A DNA stretch of 64,000 nt, taken from Formicarius rufipectus (lineage: Eukaryota > Chordata > Aves > Passeriformes > Formicariidae). This document shows, one piece after another, positions 27,801 to 42,800 of the stretch. The position numbers and the translations under genes are program-made. Location of the stretch: positions 124,001 through 188,000 of the forward strand of contig VXAU01004744.1 of NCBI GenBank assembly GCA_013399695.1. The letters run 5' to 3'. The stretch's first letter is position 1, and each line of letters opens with the position of its first letter. Below the pieces are notes generated by a model. It saw only the letters and a program-made list of their open reading frames with translations, made no database searches and was not told the origin of the DNA.

Positions 27801-30800
27801 AGTGCTTTATTACACCTAAGAAAAATGCTAAATATTTCATTAATATTAATGTATGCATCATAGTAAACCACAACAGATGTCAGAAGTTTATAAAGCTATT
27901 TTTGATGCTAATATATACAGCAATGGCACTGATAAACTTCCATGATCACAGACAAGAATTCCACTAAGATTTATGTGGCTTAAATTACCACGAATAACTT
28001 GCAGATTTCCCTCCCTTCTTTTAAAACTGAACTTTAACATTCTTCTAATAAACTGAAATTCCATTTGAAGTGGAAGTAGCTTCTCTCACTGCAGCTGCAA
28101 TAGGAAGAATCATTTATAAACAGAAATGATGCAGTGCTCATGGAAGATGACTTCAAATCTGAACTGTTTTAATACAATTAATTAGTAATTAGCTTTCCAA
28201 GTTACTTGTAGCTACTTTTCATAGTGTGTAAAACTCCAAGAAATTCTACTTGTTAGGAGAGTTTGTTGAGAAAATAAAAATTTGTAAGAGATTTAATAGC
28301 ACAATAAAAACCTTCTTTGTATGTACATTGTGAGAAGATAAAAGGTCTTTAAGAAGCCACTGTGAAGATTTTGCTTTGCCTGAGCTTTGATTGAGAGACT
28401 CTGTAGCCTGAGGGGCTGAGATGAATACTGGGTACCACCACAAGAAAAAGATTTACTTGTTTCTTGGGGAGAAGTATATGGATGGGATATTTCTCACAGC
28501 TGTGGTTACTATTCTGGTGGACTACAGGGAAGGCTATACTGACAGATCCAACTTTTATTCACAAGTTTAGGAAAGTGTCTCATAAATTAAGAAAAGGCTT
28601 TATCTGACATTCAGCTTCCAAGAGAAACCAGAGCTTACAAATCAGAAGAATCTATCAGGATCTGCAACTTAATGGCAGTCTGCAAATCACGGCTTTAGAA
28701 TCACAGCTCATTATGATGTAAAATTAACCTTCAGGTCTGAGCTGTATTAGTAAGGATAAGCAGCTCAATGCCTAGTTAGTGTCCGTTAAAAAGCAAAGTG
28801 CCCCTGGACTGATCACAGGGCCACTATTATTCAGTTTCTTCACCAGTGACATGATGAGGAGACACAATACACTGTCAGCAATTTAACCAATGATACTTGA
28901 TTAGGAAGAGAGGTTAATACAATGACTGACTGAACCACAGTTCAGAGGGCTCTTGATAACTGAAGACTATGAAAACTGAGGCATCAATAAGAAAAAGAAG
29001 GCAAAGTTCTGTATTAAGGGAGGAGTAACTTCACCTACTAGCACAAACAGGAAAGAAACCAGAAGAATAACAGACATAATGAAAAAAAGGTGGGGGTTAT
29101 GGTTCAATGACAACAACATGTTCTTTAGGCAAACGGCAAACCACAGCGTACATAAGGACCAGCCTGGCCTACAAAGGGAGATTACCAGCTCCTCCAACTT
29201 GACACTTGTTGGGGCCTGAAATAATGCACCCAGTTTGCAGCTGCCAATTTAAGTGGCATGTGGAGAAACTAGATGGGGTCCACTAAAAGACTGAGAGCCA
29301 GAGGCCTAGAGAACATGACCTACAAGAAGAGATCAGAAACTTAGAACAATGTAGGTTGGGAGAAATTTCTGGTAGTCTGATCCAAACTCTCACTCAGAGT
29401 CAGAACAACTCCAGTCAAGATGCTCAGGGCTTTTGCCAGGCGAATTTTCAGTGTCTCTACAAATGTCTTTTCTACAAACTTGCTGGACAATGTGTTCTAG
29501 AACAGGACTACATTATTTGTGAAAAATGTTTTCATTATATATATAACTGGAATTTCTCTTGGAGTAACTTGTGTCCCTATCATTATCTCACCTCTAAGAT
29601 GAGTCTCACTAGGTACCTGAAGGAAGGAGTAAGATACTTCCTCAGCCTTGCCTGCTTAGGCCAAAACAACCTCAGTCTTTTCTGCCTTTCCTTGTAGGTC
29701 ATGTGCTTCGGCCCTGTATATATTCTGGTAGCTCTGTACTGAACTTGCTCCAGTACTTCAGTGGCTTTTCTGAACTGGACAAGGTATTCAAATTCATCAA
29801 CCTGGTGAGGAAGAGATTAATGAGCAATGCAGTATCTGCCCACAACCATTTGAGGGGCAGCTACAAAGGAGAGGGTGCCAAACTCGTATCTCTAGTTCTA
29901 GACAGTATAACAAGGGAAAACAGCCATAAATGCAACTTGCAAGACTCAGGTTGGCCTCAACTTTTTTGTTTTGGTGGGTTTTGTTTTCATTTGGTTGAGT
30001 TTTTGTTTTGTTGTTTTTTCGTTTTGTTTTGAACAATCACTGGAAGGATAGTGAAGCACTAGAACAGGTTGTCCAGAAAGGCTGTGGAATCTCCCATTTA
30101 GAGGTTTTTGAGACTTGGCTAGGTGCATACACAGCTGACCTCATCTAGTGCTGGCAACAGTCCCACCACTTCAGTGGAAAGCAGGACCAGATGATCTCCA
30201 GATAATATTTTCCAAATAGTACTTCCATGATTCTCTGATTTTCAGACTTCTTTGCCAAATAGCTAGTAAATCAACTAGGAAAAATATCAGTTTAAACTTA
30301 GTTTTGAAGATCATGTCAGATAAAATGAACTTAGAATGGGTAATCATTGTTTTATCCAATTTATCCTTAATTGTAAGGAAAAAAAAAAAAAGAACAAAAC
30401 CAAAAAGAATTCTTACCACAAAACTTTTGAATGATAACATAAAATGAACAAAATTAGTCCATAAAATCAACTGGATGAGAAATGCACAACAAATACGTAA
30501 CACATCTTAAAAGATACAAAACTAATTCATAATTTAAAATGTAAAAATATTTATTGTAAAGAGCAAGACAAGACTGAATAATATTTTTTAAAATATATAT
30601 GATTCAATAGAAAAGGAAGAAAGGAGTTTTTCAAATGAATTTATGCAAAAAGGAGTAGGGATGAAACAGCAGTTGTCAAAATCTCAGATGATTCTGATCC
30701 TGCTGAGGCAATGAGCACAGTTAAATGCTCCTTAGCTACATGAATTGCTAAAGAACAAAAGAATGCATGCCTTAAAGCCAATAATGGAGTTGAGATTAAA

Positions 30801-33800
30801 ATAATTGAAGTATGACCCAAATAAAAAAAATGCACACATTGTGCTTCAGTAAGGTAATTAACAGACAGGCGAGGACGGGGTAAGCTAATTGGAGCAATGC
30901 ACTAAAACAGAAATCTGTAACACAGGCTATTAAAAAAAACCACAAAACAACCAAAAACAAAACAAAAAAAGGTTTTCATTTTGCTAGAGTCATTGCTTTC
31001 AACAGTTCCACAAAAAGGGCTCAAAAGCTAATAAGCTTAAGCCTGAATTTTCTCTGCATTACCTTTCTATATCTGAAATCCCTTTGAAAAAAAAGTCGCA
31101 CTTTCAACAAAAACTATCTTAGAACATTTGTATCTACAGCAGTTTTTCTGTTTTATTTTCCTTTTCACACAGTGAAATACTGCCTTGGAAGGAAGCTATC
31201 TTAATTAGATTAAATAACACTAGAAAAGATTGAAGTAATAAAATTCTCGTTTTTTTCATGCCAGCACAGCTGTATATTCTTTAAAGGACTGTTTGACTTA
31301 CTTGCACAATTATTACAATACTATTAGCATTAAAACTAGAAAAGAAGTATTTCAAATAACATTCTACCTGGAAGATTTTCTCACTGATTTCTCGTTCATG
31401 TAAAGGTACTTGTTTATAGTTTCGGAACTCTGCCACCTCCCCATTTCTGAGCCGCAAGAGTCGGAATCTCTTTGATCTATTAAACTCCTCATCAGAAACA
31501 AAATTAAATTCTTGCTGCAACTGTTCCAGTCTGAAGAAATCAGGAACCTGTGCCTCTCCGCTTGTAGCAACCTAAATTATTAAAAAAAAAATTAACTTTT
31601 TCAAATAAAGTGACAAAAAAGCTATAAAATAACTTCTGCAAGTCATATGCAGATTGCAAGGATGCTCATTTTAAGCAAAAGCATATGAGATGGATCACAG
31701 AGACTGAAACATCAGGTGATTTAAAGTAGGATTTTGTTGGGCAAAGTATATGAGATTACACATTAGAGACCATGATAAAATTCTATTTCCTTGCATCATT
31801 AGAGTATGAAAACTATGACATGGCAGAATAATCTAGGGAGCTAAATGTACACAACTTCAGCTATGTAAATAGCTCCTCAATGTGTTGTTCAGAAAACTTG
31901 AAGCTTCTACAACACACTATATCTCCCTATGCAGTAGTTACCAATGACCAACTTTCTATTTAGTAGGGAATTCCCCTGCATTTTAAGGAAGCAACAAACT
32001 CAAAATTTGTATTTTGTTTTTAATGTATAAATAAGTCAGTGTGCACATTTCCTTATACCTATTTTTTGCCACTCCCAAATGGATTTATAAATCATATTTT
32101 CAGTAGACATTTTGCTTCTTAACACTCACACAAGTATGCCCATCACAAATTCAAATGCTGCTGCTGCTGCTACCACCCTGGCATTCAGGCAGATTGCCTG
32201 GGGAGGTACTGGTGAGGGAGTTTCACAGCTCCATTAACCCTACAGCTCTGAAAATACCACTTACCATGATCATCTGCATCAGAGCTGCATTGTTCGGGTC
32301 ATTTGGATCAAGTTTTGCTTCTGCTGCCCACTTAGCTAGTTTCTTCATATCAGTTAAGCCTGAGGTGCCAATGGATGCAATAGCATCAATACTTTTTAAA
32401 GCACTAAAAAGACAGAATTGTCAAAACTTACACCTAAAACACATATAACTCAGCAACATAATAAGAGTATTTAAAACAGTCTTATCAAAAAAGAAAAAGC
32501 TTCCCACAACCTGAATAGTGAATTCCAGTACTGTGGTGCAGCCATGCAACTGAGGGAACGATCAGTTGCAAAGCAAAGCGGAAATATGCAGGAATGGGTG
32601 GAAGAGAACTTTTATACAAGGTAGTAAGGTGCTTACTGATACATTTTTTATATACCTATGCTATTCCATGTTGCTGCTTATTAGCAAGTAAGAAGTCAAA
32701 TTGCCTCACAGGGTGAAAGTTCACACAAAAGCTTTGACAAAGAACTTCTGAGTTGTACAGTTCTTGCTTGCATTGTATCTTAGCTGTTATCCTCTCTCCT
32801 GGATGCCACTCTCAGACCTGCACTGCAGCCCTTTTCTCTTCCTATCCCTGCTGTTTCTGGATAGACTTTGTGGCCTGAATCATTTCCTTGCCATATCTCG
32901 GACTGCTGCCCCAGTCTGATCTGCCTGTCATGTCCAGACTGCATGCTGGCTGGCAAAGACACTGCCTGAACTTGGAAAACTCTTGCAGCCTTCTCTCTTG
33001 TGGTGCAGCCTTGTTTTTGGTCCTTTCTATACCTATGAGTCCCAGCTCCACTCCCTATCCTCTGGATGATACTGCTTACTTTCTTGGATTCACAGGAAGT
33101 AAGGAAGTATGGTAAGTAGTCTGAAGACCGTAAGTACACTGATATGCTCACCAGGCTTCTGTCATCTTCTCACAGAAGCCACCTCTGAAGCCCCACTGGT
33201 ACCCAAACCTTGCCACATAAACCCAACACACCAGGACATGTATGCTATTAGTCAAATAACACAGGAGTTGATGTTGCCCTTCTGTTAGGCTAATTTGAGT
33301 CTTTGTTCTCTAACTTGAGCACTTTCAAGAAAGCTTTAAGAATATATGGGTCCTTCTCATGCTTGGTTAGAATCAGCCAAGTATCTAGCAGTTATTGGAG
33401 CAGCAGGTAAAGTGGTAACATCAAGGTTATCTTTAGGTACCAGTCTTGAACAGATGCACACTGAATCACAATTGTGCTGCGAAGCTCATGGGCAGCAAAA
33501 ACTGACATTAGTCATGAAAATGTTGTCTCCAACTTTCCCAAGACAATGGAAAGTCACAGAGAGCTGTTCATCTCTACAGGGTGATTCAAAGAAGAGTGTT
33601 TTACACCTAACTCCCTTCTGAAATTCTTCAATTTCCCAGTTACTACAGTGATTAGTCTTCAGAGTTTAAAGTTAGCCTTTGGGAATCATCTTTGTGTTTA
33701 ACTCTCATGCTACTGTAGTCTCACTGAAGTCAGCTGGTTACTGATACGCTGACCAGCAAATTACTTGAATAGCTGCAGCTTTGGTCAAATAGAGTAACAG

Positions 33801-36800
33801 AGTGATTTGTATGCAAATGTCTAGCCCCTAAATAAATAAAAATCTGACTGAAACCAATCATCTGGGAGAAGTACTTGCTCCTTACTAGTAGAGTATAGGA
33901 AAACTAGTAAGGGTTTACAGTGAAGGTACTTGAGGATATCACAAAAACAGACTTTATGTATTATCTCCTTCACTTTATGGAATTACATAAAAGCAACAAA
34001 CTGGACAAATAATCTACAGTATGAAACCTGCAGCCATTGGGCAAATTATATTGTTTTGGATGGAATCTTATACTCATTTCTGAAGTTCCACATGATTCTC
34101 ATGGAGAAAAATCATGGAAAAGTATCCTGAAGTGATCTGACAGATGACAATTCTTGACTGATAAATTCACCAACCTCCCATAATAACTTCTACTGCTCCA
34201 TAGCACAATTTTTATCATTAATGACAGAGAAGGAAGTTAAAGCATGGGTTCAAATAGCTACGTCAAATGCACCTCAGATAAGAAAGAGCTGGAGTCTCTG
34301 TTCTTAGAAAAATGATTCTTTGGCAACATATTCACTTCCTATTAGAAAATACTAAAATTGAATTAATCAGCTTGAGTTTAATGCTGTCCAAGAATAATAT
34401 GCTAAAAGGTAAAATTTCTAACTAAAATCTGCTACCAAAACTTTGTGGTCTAAGATATCTGCAGGGGGTTAAGTGCAAAGTAAAACATCCAAACTTACAG
34501 AAAAAGATTATGAAAATTCTTATGAAAGTCTACTTTTTTAAATACTAGCATAATCAATTTGCCACGAATCCCTGAAAATTCATATCATATTACCTTGGAA
34601 TGGCTGTGTTTGGCTGAGATACTGGAGGAATTAAGGGGATTCCTTTTTCTCCAACTGCCCAAGAAACACTATTGGATATTTTCCCAGAGGTCATTAAAGT
34701 CATTCTGTTGCTACCATCAGCTTCAAATGAGAAGGACACACCTATTAAGGGGGAAAAATCCAAACCAATATATTTATGCATTCAAACACAATGCCTAAAC
34801 ATTTTTAAAAATACTTCCTGAAAATGAGTAGTCAAATAACCCATGCCTTTATAAAAATGGGTTAATGTGAAACAACTTGCTTCTGCTGCATGCTATGGGG
34901 AATAACTCTGCTCTACAAAATAAGCAAAAGATCCCATTACACCTACAGTATGGCTTTCCATCTGGGTTGGAAGGAAAGGCTAAGCCTTGAAAGTTATGAC
35001 AAATTTTTTTTTCCCCTCCACAGATGCACATCATTTAATATTTCTGGTAGTTTTCAGATTCAGCATACTGCTACTAACACAACAGAAATTCAGAGTCAAA
35101 AGAATTATGTATGACTGAAAGTCAGTCCTAAAGCTTTGTGACACACAACTGTAGATACGGTCATCACAGTCTGTGACATTGACATACACATTTGCTGTAC
35201 CAATTTTTTTACCACATGTCTCCTCAGCTTTTTATCTCAGGATATATTGTGCTCTGGTTTTATCTGCACTTTATACATGGCAAATATATGCAATTCAGTC
35301 ATCTCACACTGCTGTTCAAACTTTTTCTACAAATTTGAAAGTTCCCCTCTTCCTATCTCTCCCTTGGTTTATCTCCCTAAAGAACTGGGGTTAAGGTGTG
35401 TGCAGGCTGTAAACCAAGCAAATAGGAAGACAAAAAATTACTCTGCGCATATATATATATATACACACACTTATACAGACAGTCCTTCAGTGATTTAAAA
35501 CATTAAAATCACCAAAGCTACATTGATTAATATCTGTTTGCTCTGCAGTGTCAGAGTCCTGATTACTAAAATGCTCAAAAAGACCCAAACATTTTCTATA
35601 GCGAATAAAGCTCCATTAGTACTACAAGCCAAATAATAAACACACACATTTTTACTATCCAGGGTTTAAAATTAGCCAGCAGCAAAAATTCCACAGCAAA
35701 CTCCAGTAATAAGAGTCATGACTTCTATATAAGATTTAGTTACAGAAGCTGTGAACACTCTTCACTGAATTTACTCTGAAACCTACTCCAACCTCTTACT
35801 GCTACAGTTTCAGCAAAATAAGAAACATTGAACTGAGGTAGACAAGACTCCTTACCACTCCCCACTCCTTCATGGTCCAACATCACACGCTGATTGCTGC
35901 TGAACTCTATTTCTTCCAGAGGAGCACTGCCTGTAAGAACTGCAGTCTCAGGAATAGGTACGAACACTTCAGCCAACAAGGTGGTACTGCTTATACCCGT
36001 TGTTTCATAGATCTAGAAAACAGTGACATAGTAAAAAATTTACACATATTCATGAAAAGTTACAAACATATTGTAGGGTATTTGGACAAAAAGTTTTACT
36101 ATAGACTTAAGCATGAAATAAATAGATTAAAGCTACTGTATTATTGACTTCCTAAAATATCCAAGTAGCAGACATTTCAGCTACTAGCAGCTAACTTGAT
36201 CTGAATTCTTAAAAATATATCTTCTTCACCTTTCTAATGCACGTGAGAATAGTATGACAAAGAACACCACTGTACAATATGCAACTGCTTGTGACAGTCA
36301 CTGCCATCAGATGAAGATTCTGGAGGGATTCTGCCTCACTAATCCTCCTTTACCACAAAAGGCAGAGCACGGCACACAGTCCCCATTCTGGCAGCGCTGC
36401 AGGCTGCTTCCCTCTTTACTGATCAGTTGCAGGCTCAGTGAAGTCAGTGAGTTCTCCATTCAGATGTTTTTAATCCAAGAAGATGGTATTTTTTTTCCTT
36501 TTCAATTTATATAAAATTGAAATTAAATAAATGGAGCAGACAAGGGGTATACCAGTGTTACCTAATTGGAGGAGTCATCTAAAAAGAGAAGTAGGATCCT
36601 GGTTCTGTTCCTCCTAAATATATCTTATGTTACCTCTGAAAAGCATTCATGAGAATAATTTATTAATTCATACTTGGAACAGGGGTGGTAGTGGTTTGAT
36701 TTAACTGCACTGCTGCTCAAGTCAAGTGCAGTTATGCACATTACTAGCAGTATTATTTTTTTTTCTTATTCACTTCCAGTAAACATTGTGATGGTTTTAC

Positions 36801-39800
36801 TGTGTGGAAAATGATGTTTTAAGAAGACCACTTTAGCAATTTTATCTGCAACAAAAGTAAGGTTTTTTTTCTAAAACTAAGAGGTTGACCCACTAACATT
36901 TAACTACGTCCCAATTATTTAATTTCTCCCATGCAAGCCATAGTCATGTCCTATATATACAGAAAGCATAAACATCAAAAACTTAGCAGCAAAGATAAAA
37001 GTTTGTGACTGGAAAAGCAAGAAAGGAGCATAAGATTGATGATTAACAAAAGGTCTTTCACAGGTTTGGGTTTTTTCCCAACACTACCATAGAGCAAAAC
37101 ACAAGCATTACAGGATTAATTACATTTCATATCATCTTTTTAAAAGTTACTATGATAAGTCATCATCTACCTGTAGTTTCAAACTCTCTGGCCAATTGAT
37201 TATTTGTAAATTGAAAATTTGTCCAAAGTGAACTCTGAAATCAGAACTTATTGGTCGGGAAACGGTCCTTGACACTTCCTTGGAGTTGAAAAGGACTTTT
37301 ATAAATGCTGAGCGTTTCCTCACATCTTCTCGTCGCAAAACTTCTGCTCTGTAAATATGTTAAACAAGCTGTCATATAATTTTTAATAACATTTCTATTA
37401 TTTGGTGATTTTTAATGAGAATCTGATTTCTCATAAGGAAACAGAACCCACTTAAATAAATATGGTATTCTTCCAAAAAGATCACCTCACAGGAATGATG
37501 TTAAAATAGTATTTTAACAGTTATTTTATCTTTTCATGATTATAAAATTATTTAAAAATGAACAAGTAAAACTTCAGAACCACTAAAGCTACCTCCATAT
37601 AATAGAAGTTATTTAGGGAGAAAAAAGATCTCTTCTACTTCGTTCCTCCAAAGCACAACAAATGATGCCACACTGAGTTAAGATTTTGAAGTTTTTAGTC
37701 ACTGGGAATAGAACAGTCAACTTTATTCCTTGATGAGGCTATTGCCAAGTAAGAACAAAACAAAGCAGTTTTTAAATTACTGAAATCTGGTAGATGTATG
37801 TTAAATTGTGTGTGTAAATCTGGAAACTGACATAAAATAAGTACATTTACTTATCCACAATGAAATCTCTGGTTTACTATACAATTTCTTTATTTTTCCT
37901 TTGTTGACTACAGCACAGACCTGATGCAAAGGACTAGCTAGTGTTTGTTTGGCTAGACTTCGCAAACGAAGATTTGGGAGGGTTTTTACCCACGCAAAGT
38001 GGGTGAATCCCTCAAACCTGCGCAGTGGATTTTTTAGGTGAGGCACAGCGTGCGCAGAACTGGCCCCACCCTTTACTCCTGAGGTTCATCTGCCAGGGCC
38101 TAGCAAGCTTGGACAGTGACAGCGAGGTCCTCAGGATGTAACTAGCTAGTTAGAGCAGAACTGACTGAAGTACCCTACACTCTACACGGAAAATTTCTCT
38201 ATATCTACACTGTTCTTTGCAGATGTTCATGGAACATCAGAAGGTTCAACGAGAAGGTGCAGATACACATCCTCTAAATCAACTGTATACAAGGTTACAT
38301 GTGACTTGAAAACAAATTCAGTTTTATCAGCTCAGAAGTGGAAGTTTCATCACTAAGCTAAATAGAATGGTGAGCTCATGCTTCTGAAGTTGTATAAAAA
38401 ATAACAGCAGAAAATTATAAACAAGGTAATTTGCAGGCCAACATTTATCTTACCGAGGGCACTGCTCAGTTGGAGTTATGCTTCCTGAGAGGACCAGCTC
38501 AGGAATTAGAACAGGCTCTCCAGGTTTCCTTCTGCAGTAATCCGCTTTTTCTCTAACTTGCTGCTCTATTTCCAGGCTACTGGTCATTTTAGGTGGGATT
38601 GGTTTTATACGTTCCTCACCAAAATCATAATCTTCTGATTCTTCATCTTCATGCATGTCTTTTTTCTTCTTTTTCTTCTTGGACTTCTGCATATAAAAAT
38701 AATAATGATCTTTCTGAACTTGTTTCAGTCCATGAATTTTTTTCTCGTTCTCTTGATTCACAAGTGACAAACGTATATGTACAGTAAAATAACTGTATAA
38801 TTTTAATGTTACACACACACACACAAAAGATTTCTCTGAAATTCTAAAGGACTACTTCAGATTCAGAATTCAGAAATACATTCCATTCATATGCTTCAAA
38901 ACCATACCGCACTTCAAACAAAGCATTTACTTAACCTCCTTCCCTACCAAATTACAAATAAGCATATTTATTGAATATTCAAGGCCAGCTGCTGAGTTCT
39001 CATTTAGCTAATCAGTTAACCATGTACATTCTGGTAGGGTTGAAGGAAGATTACTCAACCAACAGTTAGCTAGTCTCATCTACCTCTAGTGTATTCCTTA
39101 GATTCATGTGATCTGTGCTAGTAAGACACCAGCAGCAGTGATTAACCAAAAAAGTACTTTACCTAAATAAAATAAAGCACTTCTGGACATGAAAGGAACG
39201 TCTGTAATACTACATTTAATTTTAAAAGGAAATAACCACCATCATCTCCATATCAGGATAGTTTGGGACTAGCACAATAAAAAGATGCCAAGAGCAGCTG
39301 TGGCTGGAACTATCCACCACAGTATTTGTAAAGGCATAAATGGTGGATGAACAGTTCCTATTAGAACTAATGCTCAAGACTACCTGCCTTCATTTCAAGG
39401 TTTACGTTTATTCATCTTATCCTACAAGTGAGTTGACATAATACTAATGAGGCATGTGCCCACTTGTGTTCTGGTAACAGGAATTTCCAATACCTGTAGG
39501 TCAGCTTCCCCTCAAACATTTTAAGTGCCTTCCATAGATGTGCATATACATGAAAAAACTCTCCATAAAAATATCAGCAGATGCTCTATATTTCTGAAAA
39601 CTATATTTGAAGCATTTCCTTAAATTTTATTTTGCTTTGGTATCCAAACAAATAGGGTGCTCAAACTGGGCAGTAATTATATTCAAGTATAATCACCATT
39701 ACCCAAGGTAACCAGTACATTGCCACCTAACTATGAAAGCACACCTGATTTGCTGGCACTTGCTCCAGCCTAGTTCAAAGCTTGTTCTGTTGCAGTGTAT

Positions 39801-42800
39801 TACCAGAGTGCCTGTAATTCTCAATATCCTCCCAAAGCACAACTGAGACCTTAACTACAGTACAGATAACTAGCAATAAAGCTTTTCAGAAGTAAAAGCA
39901 TATTCTCATTTTTAATTAACAGTTAAGTGACTAACAAATTCCAAGTAGACAGAATGTATCCAAACACATAAAATTTATGTATAACTATCTTGAAATCCTT
40001 TTATTCCTGTTCTAGAAGGATAAGTTTTTAACACAATATTTTTTTTGTGAAACTGAATGATTTAAACAAACCTGTGTCTTCTTCCAGGATTTCCAGTCTT
40101 GTAGCTCAGTTTTATACTCCTTCATTTTCTTTTCATATTCTTCCATACATTCTTCTAGTAATTCCTTTATCTCAGCCTGAATTTCTGCTTCATACGCTTC
40201 CTTATCTGACCGCTGATCAACCTCCTCCCTTCAAAACAACAACAATCAACATGTTGCATAAAATAAGGGCTACAATTAAGTCAGTCATATATAATAGAAA
40301 TCCACTTCTTGAATTAATTTCATTATATCAAAAGTATGTTCTATTTAAAAATACTAGCATACTCCGAGTTGATAGTAGATAGTTACTATCCGGAACGAAT
40401 ATAATTATTATTTCTTTACTCATTAGTACATAGAAATTCCTTTCTGTTACAGTAATTACTTGCTATTTTAACCTTCCCTCTTCCCCAGACTCAAAAAGAA
40501 CAGTGGCAGACTCAACCAGTGCCAGACACTACTCAAAGTCTTACTTTGCACTCTTCATATCAGAATTGTATGTTCCCAAATTAACTAATTTTACTGCAAC
40601 TCCACTGCTAGCAAATGAAGTACAAAAAGTGTTATCAAAACATACTTCCTCAAATAAAGTTTCATGGGTGTGTTAGTAAACTTCTGAAAGTCACGGAGGG
40701 ATTTCATTTGTTTCCAGACTTTGATAATGGTCTTAAGCAACATTCTGTCTTTTTCTTCTTCAGCATCACGAAGTCTTCTGGTTTGTCTAGAATTACACAT
40801 ACACAGCACCAAATCAACCAGAACTGTCTAACCCAGAGGAACAGATCAAAAACTTGGGCTATCAGAAGTCAAGGGATTAATGGCTGCAGCATTTTAAATC
40901 CAAGGAGCATAAAACCCAGACTTGAAGATGGTAGGATTTGATTTCCTTCTGTACTCCAGTCTCTTGCATTTTGAACAATCTGATTTCAATTAAGTTCATT
41001 CTCTAGAGATCCCCAAGTTTTCGGAAATGCTTATTACAGCTGTACATAATTAAAAACATTTTAAAGTCAATTTACGTAAACAACAGCCCAGGAAACATAC
41101 ACTGCTGCTAGGTAGTAATGCACATTACATGCAGACATTAAAAAAGATGTTTTAAACTTCATATGCTTCTAACTCCATTATAAACGACTTGAAGACATGA
41201 AGTAATATAGTAATGTAAGTCCTCTGACAGCCCTACAAGTTTCTCAATACAAAACAAATTATCATGGACTTTTTTTTTTGTCTCAGAACTGGTATTTCAC
41301 ATTTCCACCCTCTAATCTGTTTGTAAGATAGCTCTTCCTTAGCATTTGTAATGACCACCACATACTTTCTGATGTAAATGTCCATGCAGCACAAGCACAG
41401 CCTGCTTCCAGCATTATCTCACTAGAAAAACATGTCTAGTAAAAATAATGTGATTAAAAAGAAAAAGTAATTTAACATGTTACTCCTTGTAATATTCAGG
41501 GCATGTGGAAGACTGAGTTTGACTTAGAGCTGAGAAAAGAAATATCTAATTTATCACACCTCATTTAAAAGCATAAGCAAATTCAGCCAAAATAATAAAT
41601 GAAGAAATACAGACTTTTCAGAAAGCAATATGAGTAACTTCGCCACTTCATTAGTTTGAATATTACTTATCCACGCATCTTAACAACCTTTTCTTTTTTG
41701 TCTACCAGATGAGGCTGGAAGATAAATCTTAAAGACGTGAAGAACATATATGTGAGTAATCACACTTATCTAATGTATTTGATTTGGAAACAGGACCTTT
41801 CAGTAGAGAAATAAAATACTCCTCTGCTAAAATACATAACCCACAAGAACCTGAATCACAGAATCAGCAGCATACATTGGCTTCCTCCTTCCAGAAATGA
41901 GGACAGTAGCACTGAAATTGCTAATTTGCAAAAGTATTCTGTATTCAGATGATGTTTCTTCCTCAAACCCACAGAAAACTACAGCTCTGATCTCCAGACA
42001 GCAAATAGTATACATTTGTTATGTTATTGGAGAATGGAGGAAATTTCTCATGAATGTACTACATTGACTATCAGGGAAATGCGATGTTAAAAAAGACAGA
42101 CAAGGCAGGTCAGATGTTTTTGCCAACATTTGTGGTCCACGTTAGTATTAAATACCACAACAGCAAAAATCCCTCAGGCCAACTGAGCTTCATATATGTA
42201 ATGGTTTCCAACAACAGAGTTGTAAGCCAGAAAGAATTACAGATCTGAAAAGCCCTCACATAGTACCAGCCAAGCTCATCTCATGTTAGTTAAGCAACAC
42301 TGATCTCACTGATTTCAGCAGAATTTCTCCAGGTTCATAATAGCATGACGCTAAATTAAAGCACTCAAGACCTAGAAAAGCAGTGAAGATATCCAGAAGA
42401 AATATTTTACCTAATTAGAATGAAACACCAAACAAGCCTCAGGGTTGGTGCCAAACGCCAAGAACTGTGTTCCCACAGTTAACCTCCTCATTACCACTCC
42501 CACACCTTCCCTGGTGAGAGCTCCTGTCTCCAAGGCACTGTATGGTAACTGCACAGCTCCTGCTCCTAGTCCTCTAGCAGATGTGTTATGATACTAATAA
42601 AAGCTACTCCATTTTCAGTGGAAGGAAGTCTGTGTCCTTCAGTATAAAATAATGCATTATAGACTACTTCATGTCTTGTACAGATACCAATGTGTAACAA
42701 GACACTATACTTTAAGAGTGAAAACCTGAAGAAGCAATTCCCAATCTAAGAGGAGTGTGTGGAGGTGTAAGTGTAACTAAACGTAGATTTCAAGGTTGAA

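Larger units (their letters stand above)
27761..31367 (-). other. CC2D2A: CC2D2A intron, 3.6 kb, with nested CR1s
   Basis: The middle is filled by an old plus-strand CR1 interrupted by a minus-strand CR1 (described separately). An A-run at 30,379-30,391 and short AT-rich patches make up the rest. Confidence 0.65.
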
